Assembly: GCA_964577995.1 (NCBI GenBank)
Contig: CAZOBP010000008.1
Span: 1-39,774, forward strand
Length of the DNA: 39,774 nt
Source of the DNA: JAUVXJ01 sp964577995
GTDB lineage: Bacteria; Chloroflexota; Anaerolineae; UBA7937; B3-Chlor
Reading direction: 5' to 3'
The stretch's first letter is position 1. Each line of letters begins with the position of its first letter. This document shows positions 1 through 7,761 of the stretch, piece by piece. The position numbers and the translations under genes are program-made. The notes under the pieces are model-generated. The model searched no databases, had not been told where the DNA came from, and saw only the letters and a program-made list of their open reading frames with translations.

Positions 1-2
1 TG

Positions 3-344
3 GACATCCTGAGCTTCGACACCTACGAGTATGCCGAATCGCTCTCATTGTACGCGCAGGAGGTGAAGGACTTCCTGCACCGTGGGGGTATCATCACCTG
101 GGGCATAGTACCACGCGATGCCGATAGCCTGGCGCGCGAAACACCGGAAACGCTGGTGGCCAGGCTGTTGAAGGCCATGAACCTTCTGGTGAGCAAGGGG
201 ATCTCGCTCGACGATCTGCTGGAGGCGGCGCTGATCAGCCCGTGCTGTGGGCTGGGCTCTCTTTCGGTGGAGGATGCGGAACGGGCGCTGAAGCTCACGG
301 TTTGCGTTTCGGAAGAAATGAGGAGGCGCTACCTGCTGTCATAG
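3..344 (+). CDS. C-terminal end of a cobalamin-independent methionine synthase-like (MetE/UroD-fold) protein, 5' truncated
   Basis: Only the last 113 codons lie in the window; the gene starts upstream and ends at the TAG at 342-344. The visible part reads like the C-terminal half of the MetE/COG0620 TIM barrel. It has a stretch with GGIITWGIVPRD, then a helix-rich segment, then SPCCGLGSL near the end. In this family the Cys of the P-x-CGLGSL motif is a zinc ligand that activates the thiol substrate. The known role is methyl transfer to homocysteine or a related thiol. Short archaeal-type relatives are not all proven methionine synthases, so the substrate is uncertain. The next gene starts 1 base after the stop, which suggests one transcript, and ahcY lies 0.95 kb downstream, fitting a methionine-cycle context. 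Confidence 0.75.
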   Translation, partial: DILSFDTYEYAESLSLYAQEVKDFLHRGGIITWGIVPRDADSLARETPETLVARLLKAMNLLVSKGISLDDLLEAALISPCCGLGSLSVEDAERALKLTVCVSEEMRRRYLLS

Positions 345-345
345 C

Positions 346-1125
346 ATGGTCTTGTCGATCAAGCGGCTCGAAGACAAAGGTGAAATCTACGCTTTCTTGA
401 GCGAGGATCGCCTATACGCAGCGTACGCCATTGGAGACCTGGAACCCGCCCTGTTCAGGCACTGCGACTGGCATGCCTCCACTAGAAACGGGAAGCTGAT
501 GGCGCTCTGTCTCTGTTTCAAAGGACTTGCCCCCGATCGCGTGTTTCTCATGGGAGTGGCCGAGGACCTGGGGCCGCTACTCGATGGGGTTCTCAGAGCG
601 CAGAGGGCCTACTTCGCCTGCCGGCCGGAGCAGACGGCGGTTCTGAGAAGGTTCTACTCGCTGGCCAAGACCGAGGTCATGCTGAGAATGGTGCTCGACT
701 CTCAGGAGTTCACTCCTTGTGACGGGCCTGTGCGAAGACTGGGGGGACGGCACGTCAACCAGCTTCAGGACCTGTACCGGCGGTATGGAGACGTTGCCTT
801 CGCGCCGTACCAGTTGGACCAGGGGGTGTTCTACGGACTCGAGCAGGATGGCCGGCTCGTGGCGACGGCAGGTACCCATCTCGTTTCCCGCGCCTACTCC
901 CTGGGCATTGTGGGCAATGTCCTCACCCACCCCGACCATCGAGGGCTGGGCTACGCCAGCGTTTGCACCAGCGCTGTTGTGGAAGAGCTTCTTGCTCAGT
1001 CTCTCGATGTCGTGCTCAACGTTGGCCAGACCAACGGCCCTGCGGCCAGGGTGTACGAGCGTCTGGGGTTCCACGTCTACTGTCCCTTCGTGGAATCCTT
1101 CGGCGTGCGCAGGTACGGTAGTTGA
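346..1125 (+). CDS. GNAT family N-acetyltransferase, 259 aa
   Basis: The C-terminal half is a GNAT (GCN5-type) acetyltransferase domain. The acetyl-CoA pyrophosphate loop (motif A) is HRGLGYA at residues 198-204, preceded by the strand GIVGNVLTHPD. Motif B is seen as the N-x-x-A-x-x-VYERLGF segment at about 230-242. The first 120 residues are a diverged N-terminal domain, so the protein is longer than a single GNAT (about 150-170 aa) and belongs to the two-lobed predicted GNAT group. The acceptor cannot be told from sequence. The ATG lies 1 base after the stop of the methionine-synthase-like gene, so the two are probably co-transcribed. A 5-bp hairpin (1139-1143 with 1149-1153) follows the stop but has no T tract. 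Confidence 0.8.
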   Translation: MVLSIKRLEDKGEIYAFLSEDRLYAAYAIGDLEPALFRHCDWHASTRNGKLMALCLCFKGLAPDRVFLMGVAEDLGPLLDGVLRAQRAYFACRPEQTAVLRRFYSLAKTEVMLRMVLDSQEFTPCDGPVRRLGGRHVNQLQDLYRRYGDVAFAPYQLDQGVFYGLEQDGRLVATAGTHLVSRAYSLGIVGNVLTHPDHRGLGYASVCTSAVVEELLAQSLDVVLNVGQTNGPAARVYERLGFHVYCPFVESFGVRRYGS

Positions 1126-1291
1126 AGAGTACTCAGCGTGGCCCAAAAGGCCAATATATCTTCATTCGTAGGCTCGCTGCGCCGGTGCAACAAGGGAACT
1201 TTCGCCGCAAGCAAATCGCGGCGCTGCAAAGTCCGGGCGATCAGGTGGTCCTGCAAGGCGCTGGCGCAGGGTATGGGAAAGGAGCGACTCT
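1126..1291 (+). other. Leader region upstream of ahcY with a GC-rich hairpin
   Basis: This 166-base gap separates the acetyltransferase from ahcY. It contains a perfect 6-bp GC stem (CGCCGC at 1203-1208 pairing with GCGGCG at 1218-1223, 9-base loop). The ribosome binding site of ahcY, AAAGGAG at 1278-1284, sits 7 bases before the ATG. I compared the stretch by eye with the SAH riboswitch pattern. It shares short GCTCG and GGCGCT words, but not in the order the consensus requires. I therefore report a possible structured leader only. Confidence 0.25.
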
Positions 1292-2554
1292 ATGAGCGAC
1301 AGTTATGACGTGAAAGACACCTCCATGGCTGATCAGGGCAGGCTGCGCATCCAGTGGGCAGCTCAGGAGATGCCTGTGCTCAGCCTGATCAAGAAGAGGT
1401 TCGAGAAGGAGAAGCCGCTGGCAGGTATCAAGCTCTCGGGGTGTCTGCACATCACCACTGAGACCGCCAATCTGGCCCAGACTCTAACGGCCGGCGGGGC
1501 AGACCTCGTGCTGTGCGCAAGCAATCCCTTGTCTACCCAGGATGATGTAGCTGCTTCCCTCGTGGTCAACGACGAGATACCTGTGTTTGCCATCAGGGGC
1601 GTGGACAACGAGACGTACTACCAGCACATCCATGGGGCGCTGGAACATGGTCCTCAAGTCACCATGGACGATGGTGCTGACCTGGTGTCTACGCTACACA
1701 AAGAGCGAACCGATCTCATCGGCGACGTGATCGGCGGCACTGAGGAGACCACGACAGGTGTGATTCGCCTGCGGGCCATGGCTAGGGACGGGGTGCTCCG
1801 CTACCCGATCATCGCCGTGAACGACGCACTGACGAAGCATTTCTTCGACAACCGCTATGGCACCGGCCAGTCCACCATTGATGGCGTCGTACGCGCGACC
1901 AACATCCTGCTGGCGGGGAAGACTCTCGTGGTGGCAGGCTATGGGTGGTGCGGACGAGGCATCGCCATGCGCGCCAAGGGTATGGGGGCCAACGTGGTGG
2001 TTACCGAGGTCAATGCTTTGAAGGCCCTGGAGGCGGTGATGGATGGGTTCCGGGTCATGCCCATGGTAGGTGCCGCGTCCATCGGCGACATCCTGATCAC
2101 GGCCACCGGAGACATCAATGTGATCGATAGACACCACTTCGACGTCATGAAGGACGGGGCCATCCTGGCCAACTCGGGGCATTTTAACGTGGAGATCAAC
2201 ATCCCGGCGATGGAGGAGATGGCGGTGGAGGTGCGTCAGCCGAGACCGGGCGTGGACCAGTACTTCATGCCCGACGGACGGCGGCTGTCGGTGCTGGGCG
2301 AGGGACGATTGGTCAATCTGGCCATGGCCGAGGGCCACCCCGCTTCGGTGATGGACATGTCGTTCGCCAACCAGGCTCTGGGGATCGAATACCTGGTCAA
2401 CAAGGCGAGCGAGTTGGACAGCAGAGTGTATCCCGTGCCCGAATATCTGGACAGCGAGATTGCCCGTCTCAAGCTGACCGCGATGGGGCTCACCATAGAC
2501 AGCCTGACTCCCGAACAGGAGAGGTATCTTTCCTCATGGGAGGAAGGCACGTAG
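1292..2554 (+). CDS. ahcY: Adenosylhomocysteinase (S-adenosyl-L-homocysteine hydrolase), 420 aa
   Basis: The enzyme splits S-adenosylhomocysteine into adenosine and homocysteine in the cytoplasm, removing the product inhibitor of methyltransferases. Family signatures are clear: DDGAD at 126-130, GTEETTTGV at 149-157, NDALTKHFFDNRYGTG at 177-192 and the NAD-binding loop GYGWCGRG at 216-223. Further on are the substrate and dimer motif SGHFNVEI and the late GHPASVMD...ANQAL segment. At 420 residues it matches the shorter archaeal/Thermotoga-like class rather than the 430-480 aa eukaryotic and proteobacterial forms. ATG is supported by AAAGGAG 7 bases upstream. The neighbouring methionine-synthase-like gene would consume the homocysteine, and at least three SAM-dependent enzymes downstream would generate the substrate. 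Confidence 0.97.
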   Translation: MSDSYDVKDTSMADQGRLRIQWAAQEMPVLSLIKKRFEKEKPLAGIKLSGCLHITTETANLAQTLTAGGADLVLCASNPLSTQDDVAASLVVNDEIPVFAIRGVDNETYYQHIHGALEHGPQVTMDDGADLVSTLHKERTDLIGDVIGGTEETTTGVIRLRAMARDGVLRYPIIAVNDALTKHFFDNRYGTGQSTIDGVVRATNILLAGKTLVVAGYGWCGRGIAMRAKGMGANVVVTEVNALKALEAVMDGFRVMPMVGAASIGDILITATGDINVIDRHHFDVMKDGAILANSGHFNVEINIPAMEEMAVEVRQPRPGVDQYFMPDGRRLSVLGEGRLVNLAMAEGHPASVMDMSFANQALGIEYLVNKASELDSRVYPVPEYLDSEIARLKLTAMGLTIDSLTPEQERYLSSWEEGT

Positions 2555-2642
2555 GACGTGACAGTGCCCTACCTCGGGGAGGCCAGGACGTTGGGAGGCA
2601 GGCACGTCCCTGTGGGCGAGATAGCAAGGCGTGCGGCCACGA

Positions 2643-2792
2643 GTGGGCTGCGGAAACCTCCGCTTCGTCGATCGCGAGCTGATCCTGACCCTTGCTGCAG
2701 CCTTCGCGGACCGCTTCGGCCAACGCCTGGGGCGAGTATTCTGCGTGGTGACCGCCCAGTGGGCTTTGCCCGACGGCCAAGTTCGGCTATAA
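2643..2792 (+). CDS. Possible 49-aa small ORF, unidentified
   Basis: Between ahcY and rmd a GTG-started frame encodes 49 residues. Its composition is more protein-like than the other frames: an amphipathic Leu/Ala-rich helix, then VFCVVTAQWALPDGQ. No family is recognised and no ribosome binding site of quality is seen. Its last codons overlap the -10 box of the promoter at 2766-2793. It could be a remnant of a longer gene or chance. The frame is closed upstream by TAG at 2622-2624. Confidence 0.2.
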   Translation: MGCGNLRFVDRELILTLAAAFADRFGQRLGRVFCVVTAQWALPDGQVRL

Positions 2793-2793
2793 T
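2766..2793 (+). promoter_or_regulatory. Predicted sigma-70-type promoter for rmd-gmd
   Basis: A perfect -10 box TATAAT at 2788-2793 lies 16 bases downstream of TTGCCC at 2766-2771 (4 of 6 matches to TTGACA). Transcription would start near 2800, giving a leader of about 30 bases before the TTG start of rmd at 2832. The leader carries GGGAG at 2821-2825. The same layout (TTGC-box, 15-17 bases, TATAAT-like box) recurs at three other places in the window. Confidence 0.6.
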
Positions 2794-2831
2794 ACCGCAG
2801 GAATTCGGATGGACCGACGTGGGAGAGTGAC

Positions 2832-3800
2832 TTGAGGGCGTTGATCACCGGTGCTACCGGTTTTGCGGGCAGTCATCTGGCCGAGTACCTCCTGGCACAC
2901 ACGGATCTGGAGGTTTGGGGGACCGATATCAGCAGCAATGATAGAAACATCGCACACATCACGGACGATCTCGAGTTCGTAGTGGGTGACATGTCCGAGC
3001 CTGGCACGGTATCCGGGATACTGTCTGACGCCCGGCCTGATTACATCTTTCACCTGGCGGCGCAGGCCTTTGTTCCCCTCTCGTGGAGCGATCCCTGGGA
3101 CACGATAGCCAACAACATCCGGGCTGAGCTGAACATCTTTCAGACGCTCGTCAAGTCAGGTGCCAGGCCCAGAGTGATGATCGCTGGCTCGGCCGACGAG
3201 TACGGCATGATCCGCCCGGATGAGCTACCTATCACTGAAATCACGCCGTTGCGGCCGTACAACCCCTATGCCGTCAGCAAGATCGCCCAGGACATGCTGG
3301 GATACCAGTATTTCGCCAGCCACGATCTACCTGTGGTCAGAGTGCGACCCTTCAATCACATCGGACCACGTCAGAGCCCCGCGTTCGTGTCCTCGGATTT
3401 CGCAAAGCAAATCGCTGAGATCGAGCAAGGGTACCGTGAGCCGCAACTGTACGTGGGTAATCTGGAAGCGAGACGCGATTTCACCGATGTGAGAGACATG
3501 GTGCGAGCATATCATCTGGCCCTCGAACGAGGAGAGCCGGGACAGGTGTACAATCTCGGTGCGGAGCACTCCTCCTCCATCCAGCAAGTCCTGGATCTAC
3601 TGCTGCGCATGAGTGATGCTGAAATCGAAGTCGTGCAGGATGCCACGCGTTTGAGGCCCACTGACGTTCCGGTCATTGTCAGCGACTGTAGCAGGTTTCG
3701 TCAGCAGACCGGGTGGCGGGCCATGGTGACCCTGGAGGACAGTCTTCGGGACATCCTAGACTACTGGCGAGACAGGGTGCGGGAGGACCAAGGAGGCTAG
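2832..3800 (+). CDS. rmd: GDP-6-deoxy-D-mannose reductase (GDP-4-dehydro-6-deoxy-D-mannose reductase), 322 aa
   Basis: This extended short-chain dehydrogenase would reduce GDP-4-keto-6-deoxy-D-mannose to GDP-D-rhamnose with NAD(P)H. It has the N-terminal Rossmann loop GATGFAG at residues 7-13, the SADEYG active-site region near 120-125 and the catalytic Y146-x3-K150 in YNPYAVSK. The segment PFNHIGPRQSP...FAKQIAEIE is typical of RMD-type reductases and separates it from fucose synthase or plain epimerases. The start is TTG, favoured because GGGAG ends 6 bases before it and the Rossmann strand begins at once. It is immediately followed by gmd, which makes its substrate, so the pair forms a complete GDP-D-rhamnose branch. 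GDP-talose formation by a related reductase is the main alternative. Confidence 0.85.
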   Translation: MRALITGATGFAGSHLAEYLLAHTDLEVWGTDISSNDRNIAHITDDLEFVVGDMSEPGTVSGILSDARPDYIFHLAAQAFVPLSWSDPWDTIANNIRAELNIFQTLVKSGARPRVMIAGSADEYGMIRPDELPITEITPLRPYNPYAVSKIAQDMLGYQYFASHDLPVVRVRPFNHIGPRQSPAFVSSDFAKQIAEIEQGYREPQLYVGNLEARRDFTDVRDMVRAYHLALERGEPGQVYNLGAEHSSSIQQVLDLLLRMSDAEIEVVQDATRLRPTDVPVIVSDCSRFRQQTGWRAMVTLEDSLRDILDYWRDRVREDQGG

Positions 3801-3802
3801 CG

Positions 3803-4768
3803 ATGAAGACGGCCCTGATAACCGGCATCACCGGTCAAGATGGCTCATATCTGGCTGATTTCCTATTGGAAAAGGGTTACGAGGTCGTGGGCATGGTGCG
3901 CCGCACGAGCACCATCAATTTCGACCGCATCAGCCACATTCAAGACCGCATCGTCCTGACGCAGGGCGATCTGCTGGACCAGGTGTCGCTGGTGGACATC
4001 ATGAAGGAGTACCGGCCGGATGAGATATACAATCTGGCCGCCCAGTCCTTTGTACCGACTTCCTGGAGGCAGCCGGTCTTGACCGGTGAGTTCACCGCTC
4101 TGGGGGTGACGCGTATGCTGGACGCCATGCGCATGGTTGTCCCGGAGGCGCGTTTCTACCAGGCCTCCAGCAGTGAGATGTTTGGCAAAGTGCGCGAGGT
4201 TCCTCAGAACGAGGGCACCCCCTTCTACCCTCGCAGTCCCTATGGCGTGGCCAAGGTTTACGGTCATTGGATCACCGTGAACTACAGGGAGAGCTACGGG
4301 CTCTTCGCCTGTTCGGGCATCCTGTTCAATCACGAGTCACCTCGCCGCGGGCTGGAATTCGTGACCCGGAAGGTGACCCATGGAGCGGCGCGGGCGAAGC
4401 TGGGTCTGGGAGAGGAACTGCTCATGGGCAACCTCGAGGCCCAGAGGGACTGGGGCTTTGCAGGAGACTACGTCAGGGCCATGTGGCTGATGCTACAGCA
4501 AGACGAGGATGAGGACTTCGTGGTGGCCACGGGCCGCACCCATTCTGTACGGGAATTGCTGGAAGTCGCGTTCGGATACCTGGATCTGGACTACCGGGAC
4601 TACGTGAGGGTTGACGAGCGCTTCATTCGCCCGGCTGACGTCGACCAACTGGTCGGTGATGCCACCAGGGCCAGGGAGAAGCTCGGGTGGGAGCCCCAGG
4701 TGCCCTTCGATGAGTTGATCAGGATGATGGTGGACTCTGATCTGGCGCGCCTGAAGTCCCCCGCGTGA
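3803..4768 (+). CDS. gmd: GDP-mannose 4,6-dehydratase, 321 aa
   Basis: Gmd converts GDP-D-mannose to GDP-4-keto-6-deoxy-D-mannose in the cytoplasm. The NAD(P) loop GITGQDGSYL starts at residue 8. The active-site Ser/Thr region is ASSSEMFG at 121-128, the catalytic pair Y147-x3-K151 lies in PRSPYGVAK, and the substrate-binding FNHESPRRG block follows. The RDWG...DYVRAMW motif is also typical. The frame is open upstream of 3803. ATG 3803 is chosen because AGGAGG at 3791-3796 is ideally placed and the Rossmann strand begins at residue 2. It starts 2 bases after the rmd stop, so the two are translationally coupled. Length is slightly short of the 345-370 aa typical of proteobacterial Gmd. Confidence 0.93.
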   Translation: MKTALITGITGQDGSYLADFLLEKGYEVVGMVRRTSTINFDRISHIQDRIVLTQGDLLDQVSLVDIMKEYRPDEIYNLAAQSFVPTSWRQPVLTGEFTALGVTRMLDAMRMVVPEARFYQASSSEMFGKVREVPQNEGTPFYPRSPYGVAKVYGHWITVNYRESYGLFACSGILFNHESPRRGLEFVTRKVTHGAARAKLGLGEELLMGNLEAQRDWGFAGDYVRAMWLMLQQDEDEDFVVATGRTHSVRELLEVAFGYLDLDYRDYVRVDERFIRPADVDQLVGDATRAREKLGWEPQVPFDELIRMMVDSDLARLKSPA

Positions 4769-4804
4769 TCCGGTGGCCGGAACGAGAGTGGGATCGGCAA
4801 GATC

Positions 4805-5605
4805 GTGATTGAGCTGGTGGATACTCACGCGCATCTGGATTTCGCGCAGTTCGATGGAGAGCTGAATAGCGTTCTCCAGAGAGCCAGCGATGCGGGTGTA
4901 ACGTGTGTGGTGACTGTGGGGTTCGACCTTGATTCGAGCCGCAACGCCGCTACTCTGGCGAGAGACAACGCGAACGTGCGGGCGTGTGTTGGCGTTCATC
5001 CTCACGAGGCAGCCATGGCCGGCGAGCGAGTTCTGGAAGACCTCAGGGGGTTGGTCGAGGATGGTGAGGTCGTGGCTATCGGCGAGATCGGATTGGACTA
5101 CTACCGGGATCGATCCCCTCGCGAGGTTCAGCGGCGTGTCTTCAGAGAACAACTGGATCTGGCGGCGGAGGTGGGCAGGCCGGTGGTCGTTCACGACCGC
5201 GACGCCCATAACGACGTGATGGCGATACTACGAGACTGGGCCAATGCGGCGTCCTCTGGGAAGGGGAGGCTGCACCATCCGCTCGGTGTGGTGCACTGTT
5301 ATTCGGGCGATCAGGCGATGGCCGACGAGCTTTTCCAGTTGGGATTCTACGTTTCTGTGGCGGGTCCGGTCACCTATTCCAACGCCATCGGGCTTCAGGA
5401 TGTAGTGCGTGGCTTGCCGCTGGACAGATTGCTTGTCGAGACCGACTGCCCCTTCCTGGCGCCACATCCCTATCGAGGGAAGCGCAACGAGCCGGCGCAC
5501 GTCAGGCTGGTGGCAATGAAGATCGCCGAAGTGAAGAGCAGGCCTCTTGAAGAGGTAGCCAGGGTGACGACCGACAATGCCCGGGCCGTGTTCAGGATCG
5601 AGTAG
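4805..5605 (+). CDS. tatD: TatD family metal-dependent hydrolase (predicted DNase), 266 aa
   Basis: A TIM-barrel amidohydrolase-like protein. Metal ligands are recognisable: H8-x-H10 in DTHAHLD, the Glu of AIGEIGLDYY, the His of VVVHDRD, the His of VVHCYSGD and the Asp of VETDCPFLAPHPYRG. TatD proteins act as 3'-5' exonucleases or deoxyribonucleases and in tRNA and DNA quality control; some members may hydrolyse other substrates. The start is GTG at 4805 with a weak ribosome binding site. It lies 36 bases after gmd and 99 bases before the prenyl synthase. TatD often sits next to housekeeping genes, and nothing suggests a direct role in glycan synthesis. The identification of the family is firm, the biological role less so. 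Confidence 0.9.
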   Translation: MIELVDTHAHLDFAQFDGELNSVLQRASDAGVTCVVTVGFDLDSSRNAATLARDNANVRACVGVHPHEAAMAGERVLEDLRGLVEDGEVVAIGEIGLDYYRDRSPREVQRRVFREQLDLAAEVGRPVVVHDRDAHNDVMAILRDWANAASSGKGRLHHPLGVVHCYSGDQAMADELFQLGFYVSVAGPVTYSNAIGLQDVVRGLPLDRLLVETDCPFLAPHPYRGKRNEPAHVRLVAMKIAEVKSRPLEEVARVTTDNARAVFRIE

Positions 5606-5704
5606 TCCGTGCTGGTGAGAGGAACCGCCGGTTCGTGGTGTTTGGGCGTCCCATCTGTGGGGTGTCCTTGTGTGCTGGTCACTGCCGTTGTGAGAAGGTG
5701 AGCT

Positions 5705-6673
5705 TTGAATACCCTATCGTTGTTCGAGCCTATACGTGAGGAGTTGGAGGTCGTCGAACAGAAGCTGTATCAGGCGGCGCAGTCTGAGCAGGAGCCTCTC
5801 AGGGAGACCTTGGGGTATTTGCTGGACAGCGGTGGCAAGCGCATCCGTCCGGCACTGGTCATCCTCTCCTCGAAGTTCCACGACCGCGAAACAGAACGAG
5901 TCCTGCCCCTGGCAGCAGCGGTAGAGATGCTGCATACGGCTACACTGGTGCACGACGATCTGCTCGATGGTTCGCTGTTGAGGCGAGGCAATCCCACACT
6001 GAATGCACAGCTAGGCACGGGGGCTGTGATCCTGGTCGGAGACTATCTCTTCGCACGAGCTGCGGATTCGGCCGCGGCGACAGAGAGCGTGCCCGTGGTG
6101 AACATCTTTGCCAAGACCCTGATGACTATCTGTTCGGGAGAGCTCAGGCACGTCTTCGAAGAGGACGGTTGGCGGCGCACGAAGGAGGAGTACTATCGGA
6201 GTACCTACAGCAAGACGGCATCTCTGTTCGCCGCTTCGACAGAATCGGGGGCCCTGCTCAGCGGGGCGCCAGTAGCCACTGTCCGCGCCCTTCGAGATTA
6301 TGGTTACAACCTGGGCATGGCGTTTCAGATCGTGGACGATATCTTGGACTTCGTCGGCGAAGAGCAACGGATGGGAAAGCCCATTGGAAGCGACTTGCGT
6401 CAGGGGACGGTGACACTGCCCCTGCTGCTCTTCCTGGACGAACATCCTGAACACGATCTGCTTCGATCCATATTCAAGGATCGGGAGGGGCGGGAGGAGA
6501 AGATCCGAGCGCTCGTGGAGAAGGTCAGGAACTCGCCTGCCATAGGCTCCGCCCGGGAGGAAGCCGGACGGTTTACGGTGCAGTCGAAGAAGGCCATCAA
6601 GGACCTGCTCAGCAACGAGTACCGGCAGGTCTTGCTCGATCTTGCTGATTACCTCCTGGAGCGCAGGCGGTAG
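5705..6673 (+). CDS. Trans-polyprenyl diphosphate synthase (octaprenyl/heptaprenyl type), 322 aa
   Basis: This cytosolic enzyme condenses isopentenyl diphosphate units onto an allylic primer to make a long-chain polyprenyl diphosphate. GGKRIRP at 43-49 binds diphosphate. The first Asp-rich motif is HDDLLDGSLLRRG with D84, D85 and D88, and the second is QIVDDILDF with D211, D212 and D215. Residues just before the first motif are small or non-aromatic (TATLVHDD), which in this family permits chains longer than farnesyl. Start is TTG at 5705 with a purine-rich AAGGTGAG upstream. In many bacteria this gene supplies the quinone side chain. Here it sits inside sugar genes, so supply of glycan lipid carrier is also possible, although undecaprenyl carrier is normally made by the unrelated cis-type UppS. 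Confidence 0.9.
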   Translation: MNTLSLFEPIREELEVVEQKLYQAAQSEQEPLRETLGYLLDSGGKRIRPALVILSSKFHDRETERVLPLAAAVEMLHTATLVHDDLLDGSLLRRGNPTLNAQLGTGAVILVGDYLFARAADSAAATESVPVVNIFAKTLMTICSGELRHVFEEDGWRRTKEEYYRSTYSKTASLFAASTESGALLSGAPVATVRALRDYGYNLGMAFQIVDDILDFVGEEQRMGKPIGSDLRQGTVTLPLLLFLDEHPEHDLLRSIFKDREGREEKIRALVEKVRNSPAIGSAREEAGRFTVQSKKAIKDLLSNEYRQVLLDLADYLLERRR

Positions 6674-6818
6674 TGACCGGCCTTGTCAGGACCGGTTCGG
6701 GATCTGAGTTCGCCTGTGGTGATCGGCCTTCGCCTTCACGAGTCGGCCGCTGTCGTTGAGTGAGGACCTCTCAACTCCCCGGGTCGATCAAGGGTTCCTG
6801 CAACCCCGGTAGCATCCA

Positions 6819-7760
6819 ATGGCCCATGACTTGTCCATCGTCATCGTAAGCTGGAACGTCAAGGATCTGCTGCGCCGCTGCCTGTGTTTGGCGGCGGAAA
6901 GCCTGACCTGCGAGAAGGGTCGGAATCTCTCTGCGCAGATCATCGTGGTGGACAACGCCTCAACAGATGGGAGCGTGGAGATGCTCCGGGAGGAGTTCCC
7001 CCACGTGTTTCCCGTGGCCAACGAAGAGAACGTTGGATTCACCGGGGGCAATAATCAGGGCCTGGCTGTCAGCGACGGTCGGTACGCGCTGTTGTTGAAT
7101 CCAGACACCGAGGTTGTCGGTGATGCTCTGGGGGAGATGGTGGGGTTCATGGAGGACCAACCCGAGGTGGGCGCGCTCGGGCCGCAACTGCTCTACCCAG
7201 ACGGTCGAGTCCAGTCGTCTCGTCGGAGGTTTCCTCGCTTCAGCACGGCTCTGCTGGAGGGCACGTTCCTGCAGCAGCTCTTTCCCCATAGCGGTGCCCT
7301 GAAGAGATACTACGTGCTGGACAGCGGTGACGAGGAGACTCGGGAGGTGGACTGGGTGGTGGGTGCTTGCCTGCTGATGCGGAGGGCGACTCTGGAGGAA
7401 GTGGGGCCTCTAGATGAGAGGTTCTTCATGTACTCCGAAGAGATGGACTGGTGCTACCGGGCGAAGGAGCTGGGTTGGCGAGTGATCTACTTGCCCCGGG
7501 CCAAGGTGGTACACCACGAGGGGAAGAGCAGCGAGCAGGTGTTGCCTGTACGCCATATCCAGTTTCAGCGGAGCAAGGTACTGTTCTTCAAGAAGTATCA
7601 GGGCCGCTGCCGTGGTGAGATACTGCGGCTCTATTTGTTGGCCACTTACCTCTGGCAGATGCTGGTGGAAGGGCTCAAGTGGCTGGTGGGCCACAAGCGC
7701 CCCTTGCGACGCCAGCGACTGATTGCGTACTGGCAGGTTCTGCGTTCGGGATTGAGATAG
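6819..7760 (+). CDS. GT2 glycosyltransferase, WbbL-like (rhamnosyltransferase type), 313 aa
   Basis: A GT-A fold inverting transferase using a nucleotide sugar. Visible motifs in order: SIVIVSWN at 6-13, VVDNASTD at 43-50, ENVGFTGGNN at 70-79, LNPDTEV at 93-99 (metal-binding PDTE in place of DXD), VGACLLMRR and the acidic EEMDWCYRAKELGW. This is the WbbL/RfbN-like group, where characterised members transfer rhamnose. With rmd-gmd nearby, GDP-D-rhamnose is an attractive donor, but that is inference. The C-terminal 60 residues contain one hydrophobic and basic segment that may attach to the membrane. It follows a 145-base gap that contains a 6-bp inverted repeat (6755-6760 with 6770-6775) and is coupled to the next gene by a 1-base spacer. 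Confidence 0.88.
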   Translation: MAHDLSIVIVSWNVKDLLRRCLCLAAESLTCEKGRNLSAQIIVVDNASTDGSVEMLREEFPHVFPVANEENVGFTGGNNQGLAVSDGRYALLLNPDTEVVGDALGEMVGFMEDQPEVGALGPQLLYPDGRVQSSRRRFPRFSTALLEGTFLQQLFPHSGALKRYYVLDSGDEETREVDWVVGACLLMRRATLEEVGPLDERFFMYSEEMDWCYRAKELGWRVIYLPRAKVVHHEGKSSEQVLPVRHIQFQRSKVLFFKKYQGRCRGEILRLYLLATYLWQMLVEGLKWLVGHKRPLRRQRLIAYWQVLRSGLR

Positions 7761-7761
7761 C

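Noticed and set aside
1126..1291. SAH or SAM riboswitch upstream of ahcY
   Set aside because: Short GCTCG and GGCGCT words occur, but the order and pairing of the SAH riboswitch consensus are not present; only one 6-bp hairpin is clear. A covariance-model search would decide.
5622..5634. GAACC/GGTTC hairpin after tatD as terminator
   Set aside because: Only 5 pairs with a 3-base loop and no T tract follows.
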